Positions 8,381-23,803 of a stretch of DNA of 64,000 nucleotides are shown here, piece by piece. A model generated the notes under the pieces. It was not told where the DNA came from, searched no databases, and saw only the letters and a program-made list of their open reading frames with translations. The translations under genes and the position numbers were made by a program. The number at the start of each line of letters is the position of its first letter. Position 1 is the first letter of the stretch. This DNA is from Palaeococcus ferrophilus DSM 13482 (GTDB lineage: Archaea > Methanobacteriota_B > Thermococci > Thermococcales > Thermococcaceae). The stretch spans positions 1 to 64,000 of the forward strand of contig NZ_LANF01000014.1 of assembly GCF_000966265.1 (NCBI RefSeq). The letters are read 5' to 3'.

Positions 8381-8466
8381 GGGGTCAGCCCATGCGAGTC
8401 TCCTCATCGTTCGGGCGAAATCTCCCTCATCATCCCCGAGAATGGTTGGGGGGAGGGGTTATAAAC

Positions 8467-8785
8467 CTACCCCTCTATGAGTTTACGTATCGAGGCTTCG
8501 TAGGCCTCCAGGAGGAGCAGGTGCTCCCGCCTTACCTTGCCTGAAGCACTGACATCTTCGTAGAAGTCTTTGAGTGAATCCAGAACTCTCTCCGCTTTTT
8601 CCCTGCTTCCGTTTGCGTTCCTCAAAAGCCTTCCCCTCAGGAAGGGGAGCACCTCTTCGGGCCGCCCCATGGCGGACCAGTAAAGACCCTCCTTCAAAAT
8701 TTCTCCGATAACCTCTTCAGAAAAGCTCCTACCTTTTTCCTTAGAGATGGGTTTCCCACTCCCTCCTCACGGTAATCACCAGCAT
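8467..8785 (-). pseudogene. Frame-disrupted small ribbon-helix-helix-like protein
   Basis: The downstream frame (8467 to about 8760) encodes a helical protein containing KEKGRSFSEEVIGEILKEGL, the look of the second and third elements of a CopG/ribbon-helix-helix domain. It lacks an ATG or GTG start until an internal ATG, and a TTG at 8697 falls in the middle of the motif. A different frame beginning ATG at 8785 supplies the missing beta strand, MLVITVRREWETHL, then stops at 8741. The ATG at 8785 lies about 23 bp from a TATA-like AAATTTAATTA, so it is probably the true leaderless start. Joining the frames needs a 1-base shift, and the linker is shorter than in typical RHH proteins. This is probably a decayed regulator; a sequencing error is possible. 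Confidence 0.45.
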
Positions 8786-8793
8786 AGTGCTGG
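8779..8793. promoter_or_regulatory. Palindrome over the transcription/translation start
   Basis: CCAGCA-TAG-TGCTGG is a perfect 6-bp inverted repeat that spans the ATG at 8785 and the predicted transcription start. An RHH-type protein typically represses its own promoter by binding such a site. Function here is inferred. Confidence 0.4.
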
Positions 8794-8899
8794 CGCGACT
8801 CCTAATTAAATTTTCCCGAATTTTGTCGTCATTTGAATAGAAAAATGGGGATATTTTGAAAATATGACGGCTAAGGTAGGGAACCCTTTGGGATTTTTG

Positions 8900-8977
8900 T
8901 CATCCTGCCATCGCGAGGAGTGCCACGATGAGCAGCACGGGGGCGAGGTAGGAGAGCGCTATTTTGAGCCTTCTCAT
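8900..8977 (-). CDS. Predicted 25-aa single-pass membrane peptide
   Basis: A short frame of 26 codons starts with ATG at 8977 after GGTGATGCAAG, a strong ribosome site for this genome. It encodes a basic N-terminus (MRRLKIA) and a hydrophobic stretch (YLAPVLLIVALLAMAG) long enough to cross a membrane. A TATA-like AAGCTTTTAAGC lies near 9009-9020. Nothing else occupies this 370-bp spacer in front of guaB. I recognise no family. The ribosome site, promoter and membrane character together support expression, but a random short ORF cannot be excluded. Confidence 0.45.
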   Translation of the reverse strand: MRRLKIALSYLAPVLLIVALLAMAG

Positions 8978-9137
8978 CTTGCATCACCGTGTCCGAACGT
9001 GCACATTTGCTTAAAAGCTTTGCGTTTGTAAAGTTCTGTGGAGGGCCCCATGGGGTTTGAGGGGCTTCGCCTGGAGGGGAATGGGGTTCGAGAACCGTCG
9101 TGGAAACCCTTAAAAACCCTCCTCATGTTCATGTTAA

Positions 9138-10619
<1,482 letters not shown>

Positions 10620-10689
10620 TTGTCAATATGTCAATGAATCTTCGATAAAAGTTAAATTCCTTCCTTCTTTTCCTATTCTGGTGGTCATA

Positions 10690-12111
10690 ATGATACCGAG
10701 AACAATGAGCACTCAGCACCCGGACAACGTTTTTGTCCCTTTCTTTGCCCGCTCCGCCCTCCTTGAGGGGGAGGACGAGGTGACGGAGGCGTTCTACGCC
10801 TTCAGCGTTCTTGGAATCGAGGAGCAGATGTGGGACTTCGAGGGTAAGGAAGTGGACAGCTTCGTCGTAAAAAAGCTTCTTGAGTCCCATCCCGAGTTCT
10901 TCACCTCCCAGAGGCTTGGTGAGGACTTTCGTTTAACTCCAAGGGTGCCGAACCCGGGGATTGAGAGGTCCGAGGCCAAGTTCCTCATGGAGACGCTTCA
11001 GGGCATCCCCCGCTCTGCGGACTACGCGAGGATATTCTACGGGGAGTCCAGCCCCCCTATCTTTGAGGTGATACTCCCCATGACGACGGCCCCTGAGGAG
11101 ATAGAGAGGGTTTATGAGCTCTATCGAAAGTTCGTCGCGGGGCTGCAGTACAGACGCGTCTTTGACGTTAAAATAAACGAATGGATAGGCGACTTTGAGC
11201 CCAGGGAGATAGGCGTCATCCCGCTCTTCGAGACCAAGGAGGCCATACTCAACTCCGCCTCAATCCTCGAGGAGTACATTCAGGGGAAGCCCTTTGAGGA
11301 GCAGCGCGTCTTTCTGGCAAGGAGCGACCCGGCGATGAACTACGGTCTTATAAGCGCGGTTGTGTACGATAAATACGCCCTCTACAGGCTGGCGGAGCTT
11401 GAGGAGGAGATGAGCGTTGGAATCTATCCGATAATCGGTGTTGGCAGCGCGCCCTTCAGGGGGCATCTGACCCCGGAAAACGTTGATGCCGTCCTCAGGG
11501 AATACCCGAGCGCGCAGACCTTCACCCTTCAGAGCTCCTTCAAATACGACAACTCCCCGAAGGACGTCATAAAGGCGGTGGAGAGGATCAACGAGAGCAG
11601 AAGGGAAAATGCGGAGCCCGTCGAGGAGGACAAGCTGAGGGTCCTCGAGAAGTACGAGGAGGAGTACAGGAGGCAGGTAAAGCTCCTTGCCCCGCATATA
11701 AGGCGTGTTGCAAGGATGATACCCCCAAGGAGGAAGAGAAAGCTCCACATAGGCCTGTTCGGCTACACCCGCGAGGTGGACGGCGTGGCGCTCCCGAGGG
11801 CCATAAAGTTCACCGCGGCCCTGTACTCCATTGGAATTCCCCCGGAGGTTCTGGGATTAGGGGTGCTCTCCGAGCGGGAGCTTGAAGAGCTCGGTGAGAC
11901 GTATAGGGGCCTCTACGACGACATCGAGTTTGCCCTCAGGTTCTTCAACCCCGAAATCGCCCAGCGCCTCGGTCTCGACGGACTGGTGAAGCTCTACAAT
12001 GAGTGGAAGGTCGAGGGAGTGGCGGAGTACATTGAGGGCACGAAAAAAGTTTGGAAGGGGTTCGAGGGCCCGGTTCTCGAGCTGGCTGCGATGAGGGGCT
12101 TCCTCGGCTAG
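10690..12111 (+). CDS. ppcA: Phosphoenolpyruvate carboxylase, archaeal type
   Basis: This 473-aa protein belongs to the short archaeal PEPC family (PEPCase atype), about half the size of the bacterial/plant enzyme. It carboxylates PEP to oxaloacetate with bicarbonate. The start [13 protein letters not shown] is diagnostic, and later segments such as [32 protein letters not shown] and QSSFKYDN are family hallmarks. The ATG at 10690 follows GGTGGTCATA. The end overlaps the convergent purL stop by 4 bp. The window also holds malic enzyme (48888), so both directions of C3/C4 exchange are encoded here. Confidence 0.95.
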   Translation: MIPRTMSTQHPDNVFVPFFARSALLEGEDEVTEAFYAFSVLGIEEQMWDFEGKEVDSFVVKKLLESHPEFFTSQRLGEDFRLTPRVPNPGIERSEAKFLMETLQGIPRSADYARIFYGESSPPIFEVILPMTTAPEEIERVYELYRKFVAGLQYRRVFDVKINEWIGDFEPREIGVIPLFETKEAILNSASILEEYIQGKPFEEQRVFLARSDPAMNYGLISAVVYDKYALYRLAELEEEMSVGIYPIIGVGSAPFRGHLTPENVDAVLREYPSAQTFTLQSSFKYDNSPKDVIKAVERINESRRENAEPVEEDKLRVLEKYEEEYRRQVKLLAPHIRRVARMIPPRRKRKLHIGLFGYTREVDGVALPRAIKFTAALYSIGIPPEVLGLGVLSERELEELGETYRGLYDDIEFALRFFNPEIAQRLGLDGLVKLYNEWKVEGVAEYIEGTKKVWKGFEGPVLELAAMRGFLG

Positions 12112-14243
12112 CCCCCTATCCTCTCGGGAAGGGACTCGTGAACCTCCTTAAGCTCAGACACGGGCTTCATGAGGAGCTCCTCTCCACCCCAGAGGAAGAT
12201 CGCTTTATCTCCGCCGGCCCTGCCGATGACGGCGAAGTGTTTGAAGATTGCCCTAAGCACTTCGAGGTTCTCCTCGGGGAAGGTCACTATGTAGCGCCCG
12301 TGGCTCTCGCTGAAGGCAACCTCAAGCGGGTTCGAAGCTTCAGCTGGAACCTTCGAGAGGTCGAGAATGAAGCCCGTGCCACCCCAAACGGCCATCTCCG
12401 CCAGGGCCACCGCTATTCCGCCCCTGCTAACGTCGTGGACGGTCCTAACGAGGCCCTTCCTTATTGCCTCGAGGATTCCCTCGGCGTTGGCCTTCTCCTC
12501 CTCAAGGTTCACCCTGGGAGCGATGCCACCCTCAAGGCCGAGCCTCGCGTAGAGCTCCGAACCGCCGAGCTCCCTCCTCGTGACCCCCACGATCCCTATG
12601 AGAAGGCCCTTCTCGAGGCCGAAGCCAGGTATATTCTCAAGCTCGACCTTTCCGAGGGCAGCGACCACCGGAGTCGGCTTTATGGGCCTGTCAACGACCT
12701 CGTTGTAGAAGCTGACGTTTCCGCTCACGTACGCTAGGCCAAAGGCCCTTGCCGCGTCAGCCAGCCCCTTAACCGTCTCCTTAAAGCTCCAGTAGACCTC
12801 GGGCCTCTCCGGAGAGGCGAAGTTGAGGTTGTCAACCAAAGCCAAGGGCTCGGCACCCACGCTCACGAGGTTCCTGACAACTTCAGCCACGGCCCCCATC
12901 GCCCCGTGGTAGGGGTTGAGGTGGCTGTGGTTCGGGTTTCCATCGGCCACGAACGCTAACCCGTAGCGCTCGTTGATCCTGAGCACGGCCGCGTCAGAGC
13001 CGGGTTTCACAACAGTCCTCCCCTGAACCTCGTGGTCGTAGGTCTCCCACACCCAGCGCTTGCTAACCACGTTGGGACTTTTCCAGACCAGCTCGAAAGC
13101 CTCTGAAAACCTTATCTCCGGTGTTTTCACGTCCCTTTCGATGCTGTAGGGTCTCATCTCCCACTTGAGCGTCGGAACATCCGCGAGGAGGCTTATTGGT
13201 AGATCCGCGGCCTTCTCCCCGTTCCAATAGACAACGTAGCGCGGCTCCTCAATGGTTTTCCCGATAACGGTCCACTCAAGGCCGTACTTCTCGAAAATCT
13301 TTCCGATTTCTTCGACGTCTTCCTCTCTAACGGCGAAGAGCATCCTCTCCTGGCTCTCGGATATCATTACCTCCGTAGGTGTCATGTTTGGCTCCCTGAG
13401 GGGGACGCGGTCCGCATATACTACCGCGCCAAAGCCCTTCTTCCCTGCCATCTCCGAGGAGGCGCAGGTAAGCCCGCCGCCGCCGAGGTCTTTGAGGGCC
13501 CTGACCTTCCCTGTGTGGACGGCTTCAAGCGTTGCCTCGATGAGGAGCTTCTCCGTGAACGGGTCGGGAATCTGAACCGCGGAGCGGTCTTCCTCCTCAG
13601 CGTTCTCACTCAGCTCTTCACTCGCGAAGGTAACTCCGTGGATTCCGTCTCTTCCAGTTCTGTTGCCGACGAGGACGAGCTTCAGCCCAGCCTCCTCAAC
13701 GTAGCTGTGGACGAAGTGCTCTGGCCTCATTATTCCAATGCAGGCGACGTTAACGAGCGTGTAGTTATCCAGGCTCTCGTCGAACTCCGTCTCCCCACCA
13801 ACGGTCGGCACGCCTATCCTGTTGCCGTAGTCCGCTATGCCCTTCACGACTCCCTGGAAGAGGTAGCGGTTCCTCTCCTTCTCAAGCGGCCCGAAGCGTA
13901 TTGGATCGAGGAGCGCTATGGGCCTTGCACCCATGCAGAGTATGTCCCTCACGATGCCGCCGACACCCGTGGCGGCACCGCCGTAGGGTTCAACGGCGCT
14001 CGGATGGTTGTGGCTCTCGATTCCAACCGCTATCCAGGTTTCATCGTCGAACCTCACTATCCCGGCGTCCTCCCCGGGGCCGAGGACAACGTGCTCGTTC
14101 TCCGTTGGGAGGAGCTTAAGGAACGGCCTGCTCGACTTGTATGATGCGTGCTCGCTCCACATGACTTCCAGCATTGCCTTTTCCACTTCGTTCGGCTCCC
14201 TTCCGAGCCTCTCGCGAATGAGCCTTTCCTCGTGGGGGAACAT
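12108..14243 (-). CDS. purL: Phosphoribosylformylglycinamidine synthase, large subunit
   Basis: At 711 aa it is the small-type (archaeal/Gram-positive) PurL, which needs PurS and PurQ to convert FGAR, ATP and glutamine-derived ammonia to FGAM. Marks include [19 protein letters not shown] near the N-terminus, [19 protein letters not shown] with the ATP-binding residues, and the second half [20 protein letters not shown]. It is the last gene of purSQL: the start at 14243 follows GGAGGTGAAATC, 5 bp after the purQ stop. The operon is transcribed leftward from a promoter near 15205. Confidence 0.97.
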   Translation of the reverse strand: MFPHEERLIRERLGREPNEVEKAMLEVMWSEHASYKSSRPFLKLLPTENEHVVLGPGEDAGIVRFDDETWIAVGIESHNHPSAVEPYGGAATGVGGIVRDILCMGARPIALLDPIRFGPLEKERNRYLFQGVVKGIADYGNRIGVPTVGGETEFDESLDNYTLVNVACIGIMRPEHFVHSYVEEAGLKLVLVGNRTGRDGIHGVTFASEELSENAEEEDRSAVQIPDPFTEKLLIEATLEAVHTGKVRALKDLGGGGLTCASSEMAGKKGFGAVVYADRVPLREPNMTPTEVMISESQERMLFAVREEDVEEIGKIFEKYGLEWTVIGKTIEEPRYVVYWNGEKAADLPISLLADVPTLKWEMRPYSIERDVKTPEIRFSEAFELVWKSPNVVSKRWVWETYDHEVQGRTVVKPGSDAAVLRINERYGLAFVADGNPNHSHLNPYHGAMGAVAEVVRNLVSVGAEPLALVDNLNFASPERPEVYWSFKETVKGLADAARAFGLAYVSGNVSFYNEVVDRPIKPTPVVAALGKVELENIPGFGLEKGLLIGIVGVTRRELGGSELYARLGLEGGIAPRVNLEEEKANAEGILEAIRKGLVRTVHDVSRGGIAVALAEMAVWGGTGFILDLSKVPAEASNPLEVAFSESHGRYIVTFPEENLEVLRAIFKHFAVIGRAGGDKAIFLWGGEELLMKPVSELKEVHESLPERIGG

Positions 14244-14247
14244 GATT

Positions 14248-14919
14248 TCACCTCCTCGCCCACTCCACCATGCTCCTGAAGAGCCTCAGGCCATCTTCAC
14301 TGCCCAGGAAGCGGTCGCTCGCCCTCTCCGGGTGCGGCATCGTGCCGAGGACGTTGCCCCTCTCGTTAGCCACCGCCGCTGTATTGAGGAGCGAGCCGTT
14401 GGGATTGGCTTCATCAGTTATGTTGCCCTTCTCGTCGCTGTACTGGAAAACAACTCTAACCTTTGATGGATTATCAACGTAGTAGTTGCCCTCGGCGTGG
14501 GCTATCGGCATCCTTATGACCTCCCCGGGTTCGTAGAGTTGAGTAAAAGGCGTTTCAGCGTCGGTGACCCTGAGATGCACCCACCTGCAGATGAAGCGCG
14601 GAGTTTTGTTCGGCCTCAGCGCGCCAGGGAGGAGGCCTGCCTCCGTCAGAACCTGGAAGCCGTTGCATATCCCTAAAACCGGCCTTCCCTCACGGGCGAA
14701 CTCTTTTACCTCCTCCATTATCTCCTGACGAGCAGCTATCGCTCCGGCCCTCAGGTAGTCCGCGTAGCTGAAGCCGCCGGGAAGGACGACGCCGTCAAAG
14801 TCTTTCAAAGAGCTCTTGTACCACACGCGCTCCGCCTCCCCTCCAGCCTCCCTTATTGCTCTCTCCGTCTCGAAGTCGCAGTTGGTTCCCGGGAAGACAA
14901 CGACGGCAAACTTCACCAT
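14248..14919 (-). CDS. purQ: Phosphoribosylformylglycinamidine synthase, glutaminase subunit
   Basis: This 223-aa class I glutamine amidotransferase supplies ammonia to PurL. The start [19 protein letters not shown] is typical of PurQ. The nucleophilic Cys is in [19 protein letters not shown], and the catalytic His and Glu are in PHPERASD near the C-terminus. The gene is separated from purS by 1 bp and from purL by 4 bp, which indicates translational coupling within purSQL. Confidence 0.97.
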   Translation of the reverse strand: MVKFAVVVFPGTNCDFETERAIREAGGEAERVWYKSSLKDFDGVVLPGGFSYADYLRAGAIAARQEIMEEVKEFAREGRPVLGICNGFQVLTEAGLLPGALRPNKTPRFICRWVHLRVTDAETPFTQLYEPGEVIRMPIAHAEGNYYVDNPSKVRVVFQYSDEKGNITDEANPNGSLLNTAAVANERGNVLGTMPHPERASDRFLGSEDGLRLFRSMVEWARR

Positions 14920-14920
14920 C

Positions 14921-15172
14921 TCAGCTCACCGGCTCTACGCTGTACTCCCACTCGTGGATGAGGGGATTCGCGAGGAGCTTTCTGCACATCCCCTCAACGT
15001 CTTCCTCGGGCTTTTCGCTCTCAAGTTCGAACTCAAAGTACTTTGGAACGCGCAGGTTCTCCACTCTGAACCCGAGGTTCCTCAGGGCGTTTCCAATGAC
15101 CCTTCCCTCGGGGTCGTTGAGGCCTTCCTTAAGCCGCACGATGACCCTAACCTTCCACCTCATCTTTATCAC
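14921..15172 (-). CDS. purS: Phosphoribosylformylglycinamidine synthase subunit PurS
   Basis: This small 83-aa subunit bridges PurL and PurQ and helps channel ammonia. Family features seen are [20 protein letters not shown] and a conserved [18 protein letters not shown] stretch. It is the first gene of the purSQL unit. The start ATG at 15172 follows GGTGATAAAG. The promoter upstream has an ACCTTAAAAAC TATA element at 15200-15210 and an 18-bp palindrome immediately beyond it. Confidence 0.95.
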   Translation of the reverse strand: MIKMRWKVRVIVRLKEGLNDPEGRVIGNALRNLGFRVENLRVPKYFEFELESEKPEEDVEGMCRKLLANPLIHEWEYSVEPVS

Positions 15173-15215
15173 CTTGTCAGAAAAATGTAAAAATTTGGAG
15201 TTTTTAAGGTTTATT

Positions 15216-15233
15216 TTGACATAAATATGTTAA
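15216..15233. promoter_or_regulatory. Candidate purine operator upstream of purSQL
   Basis: TTGACATAAATATGTTAA is an 18-bp palindrome with one mismatch between the arms. It ends 5 bp upstream of the purS TATA element. The same design, TTGACATnnnnATGTCAA, is found at the same distance from the TATA box of the purine phosphoribosyltransferase gene (22444-22461). Its place beyond the TATA box fits an activator site or a repressor that blocks TFB. Confidence 0.6.
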
Positions 15234-15393
15234 AAAAATTACCCGGAGAGCAAACTTTTGCTGGGGTACAACCCCATTCGCGCAGAACTGCCATTTAATG
15301 GTCCTCATTTGATTATCCCGCCTCTCGGGAGGGGTAAAAAATACTGAATGTTTTTAGAGTGTGGGAGCGGGGAATATGAGCATAAGCGGGGTA

Positions 15394-15624
15394 TCACCCT
15401 CCGCTGAGGACGGGCATGACCTTTATCTCGTCGGTGTCCTCTACCTCAGCATCTCCCCTCGCGGGGTGGCCGTTTATCATGATTATTCTGTCATGGAACT
15501 CCTCGTACCTCGGGATAACCTCGCGGAGTATTTCATCAACCTCCTTCTTCCCATCTATCCTGACGTGTAGCTCCCTAGCACCGGCGAGGTGTGCGAAGGC
15601 ACCCATGAGCCTTATCCTGACCAT
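15394..15624 (-). CDS. MoaD/ThiS-like ubiquitin-fold protein (76 aa)
   Basis: A small beta-grasp protein ends in the diagnostic GG (KVMPVLSGG), the site of adenylation and thiocarboxylate formation. MoaD donates sulfur to build the dithiolene of molybdopterin or tungstopterin; archaeal relatives can also serve as protein modifiers (SAMP). I chose the ATG at 15624 because it follows GGTGATGCTC; a frame extending to 15666 has no site. It lies 63 bp downstream of the tungstoenzyme FOR gene on the same strand, which suggests a role in providing its cofactor. Confidence 0.85.
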   Translation of the reverse strand: MVRIRLMGAFAHLAGARELHVRIDGKKEVDEILREVIPRYEEFHDRIIMINGHPARGDAEVEDTDEIKVMPVLSGG

Positions 15625-15687
15625 GAGCATCACCACTGAAGCTTCTCGCTTGGGAAATAAAAACATTTGGAGAAGAAAAGGAAGGAA

Positions 15688-17547
15688 TCACTCGAGCTTG
15701 GTGACCTTCTCCAGCTCAGGTATGACCTCTTCGAGGCCGAGCTTCTGGAGGGTCTCCTTCTTCGGGATTCCGCGCTCGTCCCAGCCCCTCATCTTGTAGT
15801 ACTCGCTGAGAAGCTTGTCGTACTTCTCCCTGTCAAGGTGCTGGCCCTTGTACGGTCCGCTCTTGAGGGCATCGTCAAACCACCTCTTCGGCGGGTAGTC
15901 CATGTGCCTGCCCCACTTCTCTCCGAACTCCCTGACCCAGTAGGCCCTTATGAGGGCGTAGACCCTGTCCGCAGCAGCGTAGAGGTCATCCCAGGTGTAC
16001 TTGACGCCGGTGATGGCCTCGAGGAGCTTCGGATAGTAGTCGAGACTGAGACCGACCTCAACCCACGGGAGCCTGCACGCGGTGAGCATCTCGAAGAGAC
16101 CGCCCCTGAGGCGCTGGAGCTCTATGACCTTGGCGGCCTTCTCCGGGTCGTAGGTTATCTTGTACTCGACTTTCTTTGCGTGCTCACCCTCTATTGGAGC
16201 CGTTCCAATCTCCCAGGCTATGACCCATGCCTCCTTGTGGTGGGCACCGATAGAACTGGTGGCGAAGGCGAGTGCCATCGCTGGATAGATGTAGCTGTTG
16301 TAACCGCTTATCTCAAGGCCCTTGACGTGCATGGCGAAGCTGTCATCGCCAAGCTTCTGGGCCATCCTCATGACACCCTCGGCCGCGAGGTTTCCGAGCT
16401 CTCCCCTGCGGTAGGCGATGTCAAGGGCGAGCTGCTTGGCCTTCTTGAAGTCGCCGAAGGTTGGCCCTTCCTTAAGGAGACCCTTCTCCCTGGCCTCCAT
16501 GATGAAGGATATCGAATCACCGAGGCTTATGGTGTCCATACCCATGTCGTCTGCAATCCTGTTGAGAACCGAGACCTCGTTGAGCTTTCCGAGGCCGAGG
16601 TTTGAGCCGAGAAGGGCGACGTTCTCGTAGTCTAGCTCGCTCTCCTCTCCCTCGGCATCGAGGACGACGTTTCCACAGGGCATGTTACAGTAGGGACAGC
16701 CGCGCTGCTTGACCTTCATTCCCTCCATGGTGTAGCCGTCTATTGATCTTGCGAACTCGAAGGAGCCATCCTGGAAGTTTCTGGTTGGCAAAGCGGAGTT
16801 CTCATTGGTCCACTCGACGGCAGCCATTGTACCCTGCCTCTTCCAGAACGGGTAGCCGGGTGAGTTGAGTATGTCGTTGTAGGCCTTCTGGCTGAGCTCC
16901 CTGAGCTTCTCCTTGTCGGCAACGGGTATCTCCTTGGTTCCCTTTATGACGACGGCCTTGAGGTTCTTGCTTCCCATGACGGCACCCATACCGGGCCTTC
17001 CGGCGGCCCTGCCCTCCTGGGACATGACAACGGCGTAGCGAACGAGGTTTTCTCCAGCGGGCCCTATGGTAAGGATTCCCACGCTCTTGCCGTGTATCTT
17101 CTTGAGCTCCCTCTCGGTGTCGAAGGTGCCCATGCCCCAGATGCCCTCGGCGCTCAGTATGCTCACGTTATCGTCCTCGATGTAGAGGTAGACCGGCTTC
17201 TTGGCCTTGCCCTCGACGACTATAGCGTCGTAGCCGGCCTTCCTGAGGTGGACGGTTGCCATGGTCCCGAGGTTACCGTCACCGTAACCGCCGGTGAGCG
17301 GGCTCTTCGCTGCCACGACCATCTTACCGCCGCTCGGGGTCGGGAGACCGTTGAACGGGCCAGAGGCAAAAACGAGCTTGTTGTCCGGTCCGAGCGGGTC
17401 AACGTTTTTAGCTTCGTTCCAGAGAATCCAAGCGGCCAGACCTCTACCGCCTATGAACTTCTTCGCGACCTCTTCGGGATACTCCTGCACCCAAACCTTG
17501 TTGTTGGTTAGGTCAACCCTGAGGATTCTTCCCCACCATCCTTTCAT
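15688..17547 (-). CDS. for: Tungsten formaldehyde:ferredoxin oxidoreductase (FOR)
   Basis: At 619 aa it matches the length of Pyrococcus FOR, and the wording is FOR-like and not AOR-like ([39 protein letters not shown]). The enzyme oxidises short aldehydes or semialdehydes and reduces ferredoxin, using a bis-tungstopterin and a 4Fe-4S cluster. Cluster ligands are Cys284, Cys287 and Cys291 in CPYCNMPC plus a fourth Cys in MLTACRLPW near 491. Pterin-binding segments GPAGENL and [16 protein letters not shown] are present. The ATG at 17547 follows GGTGGTTTCT, with a TATA box near 17582. A MoaD-like gene follows. Confidence 0.95.
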   Translation of the reverse strand: MKGWWGRILRVDLTNNKVWVQEYPEEVAKKFIGGRGLAAWILWNEAKNVDPLGPDNKLVFASGPFNGLPTPSGGKMVVAAKSPLTGGYGDGNLGTMATVHLRKAGYDAIVVEGKAKKPVYLYIEDDNVSILSAEGIWGMGTFDTERELKKIHGKSVGILTIGPAGENLVRYAVVMSQEGRAAGRPGMGAVMGSKNLKAVVIKGTKEIPVADKEKLRELSQKAYNDILNSPGYPFWKRQGTMAAVEWTNENSALPTRNFQDGSFEFARSIDGYTMEGMKVKQRGCPYCNMPCGNVVLDAEGEESELDYENVALLGSNLGLGKLNEVSVLNRIADDMGMDTISLGDSISFIMEAREKGLLKEGPTFGDFKKAKQLALDIAYRRGELGNLAAEGVMRMAQKLGDDSFAMHVKGLEISGYNSYIYPAMALAFATSSIGAHHKEAWVIAWEIGTAPIEGEHAKKVEYKITYDPEKAAKVIELQRLRGGLFEMLTACRLPWVEVGLSLDYYPKLLEAITGVKYTWDDLYAAADRVYALIRAYWVREFGEKWGRHMDYPPKRWFDDALKSGPYKGQHLDREKYDKLLSEYYKMRGWDERGIPKKETLQKLGLEEVIPELEKVTKLE

Positions 17548-17574
17548 AGAAACCACCGTATTTTATAAGAATGA

Positions 17575-17588
17575 AATTATATAAAAGC
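17575..17588 (-). promoter_or_regulatory. TATA box of the FOR gene
   Basis: On the gene strand GCTTTTATATAATTTC lies about 35 bp upstream of the ATG. This predicts a short leader of roughly 8-12 nt containing GGTGGTT. Confidence 0.5.
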
Positions 17589-17832
17589 TTTGAGTTCACA
17601 GAAGCCTTTAACCTCCCGGATTCTCGAAAACACTTTTATTTACCCTCCATTGCCCAAATAAACTTTAATGTTTAGCCATTTTGGCCGAAATAATCGTGGT
17701 TGTAGAGGTGTATTGACGAACACCCTACGGTCGAGGATGCCCATGATAGGACATAGAGGTAGCTCAAAGATGTATGCTAACCCCCCGTGAAGTATTGACC
17801 TCAAAGAAGGATGGGAAGCAAAAAGGAAAGGT

Positions 17833-21711
<3,879 letters not shown>

Positions 21712-21886
21712 TCATTTTATCAATGTAATGCCCCCTATACGTGTAGAATGATGGGTAACATTAGGAGGGGGTTTGACTCCTAAAAGGTTTGCTCCCCCGG
21801 AGTTGACACCCTGCCAATTTTAACGAGGTGTTTTGAACGCTAGGTTATAAAGAAGAGACGGGAAAATTGTCGGATAAATTATCCAA

Positions 21887-22351
21887 CTACTCCCTCACCA
21901 CCACGGGAAACTCCTCCCACGGGAAGACCACCCACTTGTCCGTCCTGAAAACGTAGAAATCAGGAACCACCGAGGTCCACGGCTTCATTGAGAGGCACAC
22001 GACCTTTACCTCGCTTGCACCGGCCTTCTTGACCTCATCAATGACCACCTCGAGCGTCTTGCCAGTGTCGCTCACGTCGTCCACTATCGCCACCTTCTTG
22101 CCCTCTAGCGAACCGTGAAGGGGTATCCTTATCTCGGGCTTCTCCCTTCTCTCCCCTATATCGCGGTAGAACTTGACGTCCGTGACCTTGAGCTCCACAT
22201 CGCCGAGGATGTGGCTGAGCCTCACAGCCGGAATAAGTCCTCCTCTCGCGATTCCGACTATCACGTCGGGCATGAAATTCTTTCTAAGCTCGTCGGCGAG
22301 CGCGAATATCGCCCTGTCAATCTGCCACCAGGTAAGGTAAACCTTGTCCAT
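21887..22351 (-). CDS. Purine (xanthine-guanine-type) phosphoribosyltransferase
   Basis: This 154-aa type I PRTase has the PRPP-binding signature VAIVDDVSDTGKTL near residues 85-98 and an N-terminal VGIARGGLIPAVRLSHIL loop. It is closest to the archaeal xanthine/guanine PRTases that salvage purine bases with PRPP. I chose the ATG at 22351 (MDKVYLTWWQIDRA) because it follows GGAGGTGCTGAT; the longer frame to 22387 has no site. The promoter has a GGCTTTTTAAGC TATA element near 22434 and a palindrome shared with purSQL. Substrate choice is inferred from context and length. Confidence 0.85.
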   Translation of the reverse strand: MDKVYLTWWQIDRAIFALADELRKNFMPDVIVGIARGGLIPAVRLSHILGDVELKVTDVKFYRDIGERREKPEIRIPLHGSLEGKKVAIVDDVSDTGKTLEVVIDEVKKAGASEVKVVCLSMKPWTSVVPDFYVFRTDKWVVFPWEEFPVVVRE

Positions 22352-22443
22352 ATCAGCACCTCCGAATAGCGGGAGTTTGAGCTCCAAAACTTAAGACTTT
22401 TGTGATTGGAAATGGTTGAAAAGTAATGCTTAAAAAGCCTACG

Positions 22444-22461
22444 TTGACATGGGCATGTCAA
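22444..22461. promoter_or_regulatory. Candidate purine operator upstream of the phosphoribosyltransferase
   Basis: TTGACATGGGCATGTCAA has perfect 8-bp arms. It ends 4-5 bp beyond the TATA element (GGCTTTTTAAGC, 22429-22439), the same geometry as the purSQL site at 15216-15233. It lies in the narrow gap behind the stop codon of the upstream gene. Confidence 0.6.
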
Positions 22462-22465
22462 TTGC

Positions 22466-23803
22466 CTATCCCTCGAGGTTCTCGAGGATTCTCCTCCCCT
22501 TGGGGCTGAGGCGGTAGTATATCCTCCGGCCCTTTCTCCTGCTTTCCTCGATGAGACCCAGGGATTCCAGCTCCCTGATGTGCTGGTAGACTGCCTGGTA
22601 CTTCATGGGTTTCTCCAGTCTCTCCCATATCTCGTAGCCGTAGGCCTCGCCTTCTCCAAGGATGCGGAGTATCTCGAGTTTTGTTCCGCTTATCATCGAG
22701 CGCTCCCTCTCCTCCTGGAAGCTCTTCAGGCCGGACCCCGTAACCAGGAGGACTATCCGGTCGTCCCTCTCGAAGTAGCCTCCCTCGCTGAGCTTCATGA
22801 GGGCGGGAACCACGACGGCGGAGGCGTACTCACCGAACACCCCCTCGCGGGCCAGCTTCTTCTCCCCAACGTCGAGCTCCTCCTCTCGCACGACCACCGC
22901 CTTTCCACCGCTCTCCCGAACGGCCTCGACGGCTTCCTCGAGGAAGGGCGGTTCCCTAACGTAGAGGGCCAGTGCCTTGGTGAACTCCCTTTTAGACTTT
23001 CCTCCTTCAAGGACGGCCGCTATGGGGGAGCACTTCTCCGTCTGAACTGCTATGAGCTCGGGAACCTCCTCCACAAGCCCGAGGGTCTGGAGCTCTTTGA
23101 AGCCCTTGTAGAGGGAGTAGAGGAGTGTTCCGCTTCCCGTGGGAACCAGAACGTGGGTAGGGTTTAACTCCTCCCACAGCTCGAATGCAAGTGTTTTCTG
23201 CCCCTCAATCCCAACGGCGTTGTTGGCGGGCGTTACATCGTAGAGGCCGTTTAGCCGGGAGAGCTCGGAGGCGTAGGGGATGGCATCGTCCACGCTGTCT
23301 CCATAGCGTATTATCCTGGCCCCGAAGGCTATCATCTGAATGAGCTTTCCCCTATCAACCTTGTGCGGTATGACCACGAAAGCCTCCTTCTCGGCTCTGG
23401 CGGCATAGGCTGCCAGGGAAGCGCCCCCGTTGCCGTCGCTCGCTATTATGAAACCGTTCTCCGCATAAGTGAGGCCGTATGAAACCGCAACGCTCGCAAG
23501 TCTGTCCCTGAAGCTGCCCGTGGGGTTCCTCGTCTCGTCCTTGATGTGGACGTTGAGGGAAAGCTCCTCCCCAAGCTTTGCCTTAAATAGGGGCGTGCCT
23601 CCCTCGTTCAGGCTGATGATTTTTTTAGCGGGGGGCAGGAGCTCCTTGTACCTCCACACCCCCGGTTTTCTCCTCTTCCAGGCCCGGGGATTCACCCTCG
23701 AGTAGTCGTAGGTGAAGCGGGGCCTCCCACCGCACTCGCATTTGGGCGGGATTATCCCCTCGTACTCCCTGCCGCAGAGGGGGCAGACCGCCTTCAAAGT
23801 CAC
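22466..23803 (-). CDS. Threonine-synthase-like protein lacking the PLP lysine, fused to a PadR-like winged helix (445 aa)
   Basis: Residues 1-30 form a zinc ribbon (CPLC, CECGG). Residues about 60-370 have the threonine synthase/tryptophan synthase beta fold with [40 protein letters not shown] and [10 protein letters not shown]. The motif that should read PTGSFKDR is PTGSFRDR: Arg99 (AGG, bases 23507-23509) replaces the Schiff-base lysine. Residues about 370-445 are a PadR-type winged helix ([20 protein letters not shown]). The GTG start at 23803 overlaps the speE stop (GTGA). The fold may still bind PLP or an amino acid, so a ligand-responsive transcription regulator is the likeliest role. 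Many annotation systems would call it threonine synthase. Confidence 0.85.
   Translation of the reverse strand: MTLKAVCPLCGREYEGIIPPKCECGGRPRFTYDYSRVNPRAWKRRKPGVWRYKELLPPAKKIISLNEGGTPLFKAKLGEELSLNVHIKDETRNPTGSFRDRLASVAVSYGLTYAENGFIIASDGNGGASLAAYAARAEKEAFVVIPHKVDRGKLIQMIAFGARIIRYGDSVDDAIPYASELSRLNGLYDVTPANNAVGIEGQKTLAFELWEELNPTHVLVPTGSGTLLYSLYKGFKELQTLGLVEEVPELIAVQTEKCSPIAAVLEGGKSKREFTKALALYVREPPFLEEAVEAVRESGGKAVVVREEELDVGEKKLAREGVFGEYASAVVVPALMKLSEGGYFERDDRIVLLVTGSGLKSFQEERERSMISGTKLEILRILGEGEAYGYEIWERLEKPMKYQAVYQHIRELESLGLIEESRRKGRRIYYRLSPKGRRILENLEG

Noticed and set aside
9086-9097. Inverted repeat GGTTCGAGAACC in front of guaB as a purine operator
   Set aside because: It does not resemble the TTGACATnnnnATGTCAA sites of the other purine genes and has only 5-bp arms.
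17548-17832. Possible small RNA or gene in the 285-bp spacer between FOR and nrdJ
   Set aside because: Apart from the FOR promoter I see no frame with a ribosome site and no clear C/D or H/ACA box arrangement.
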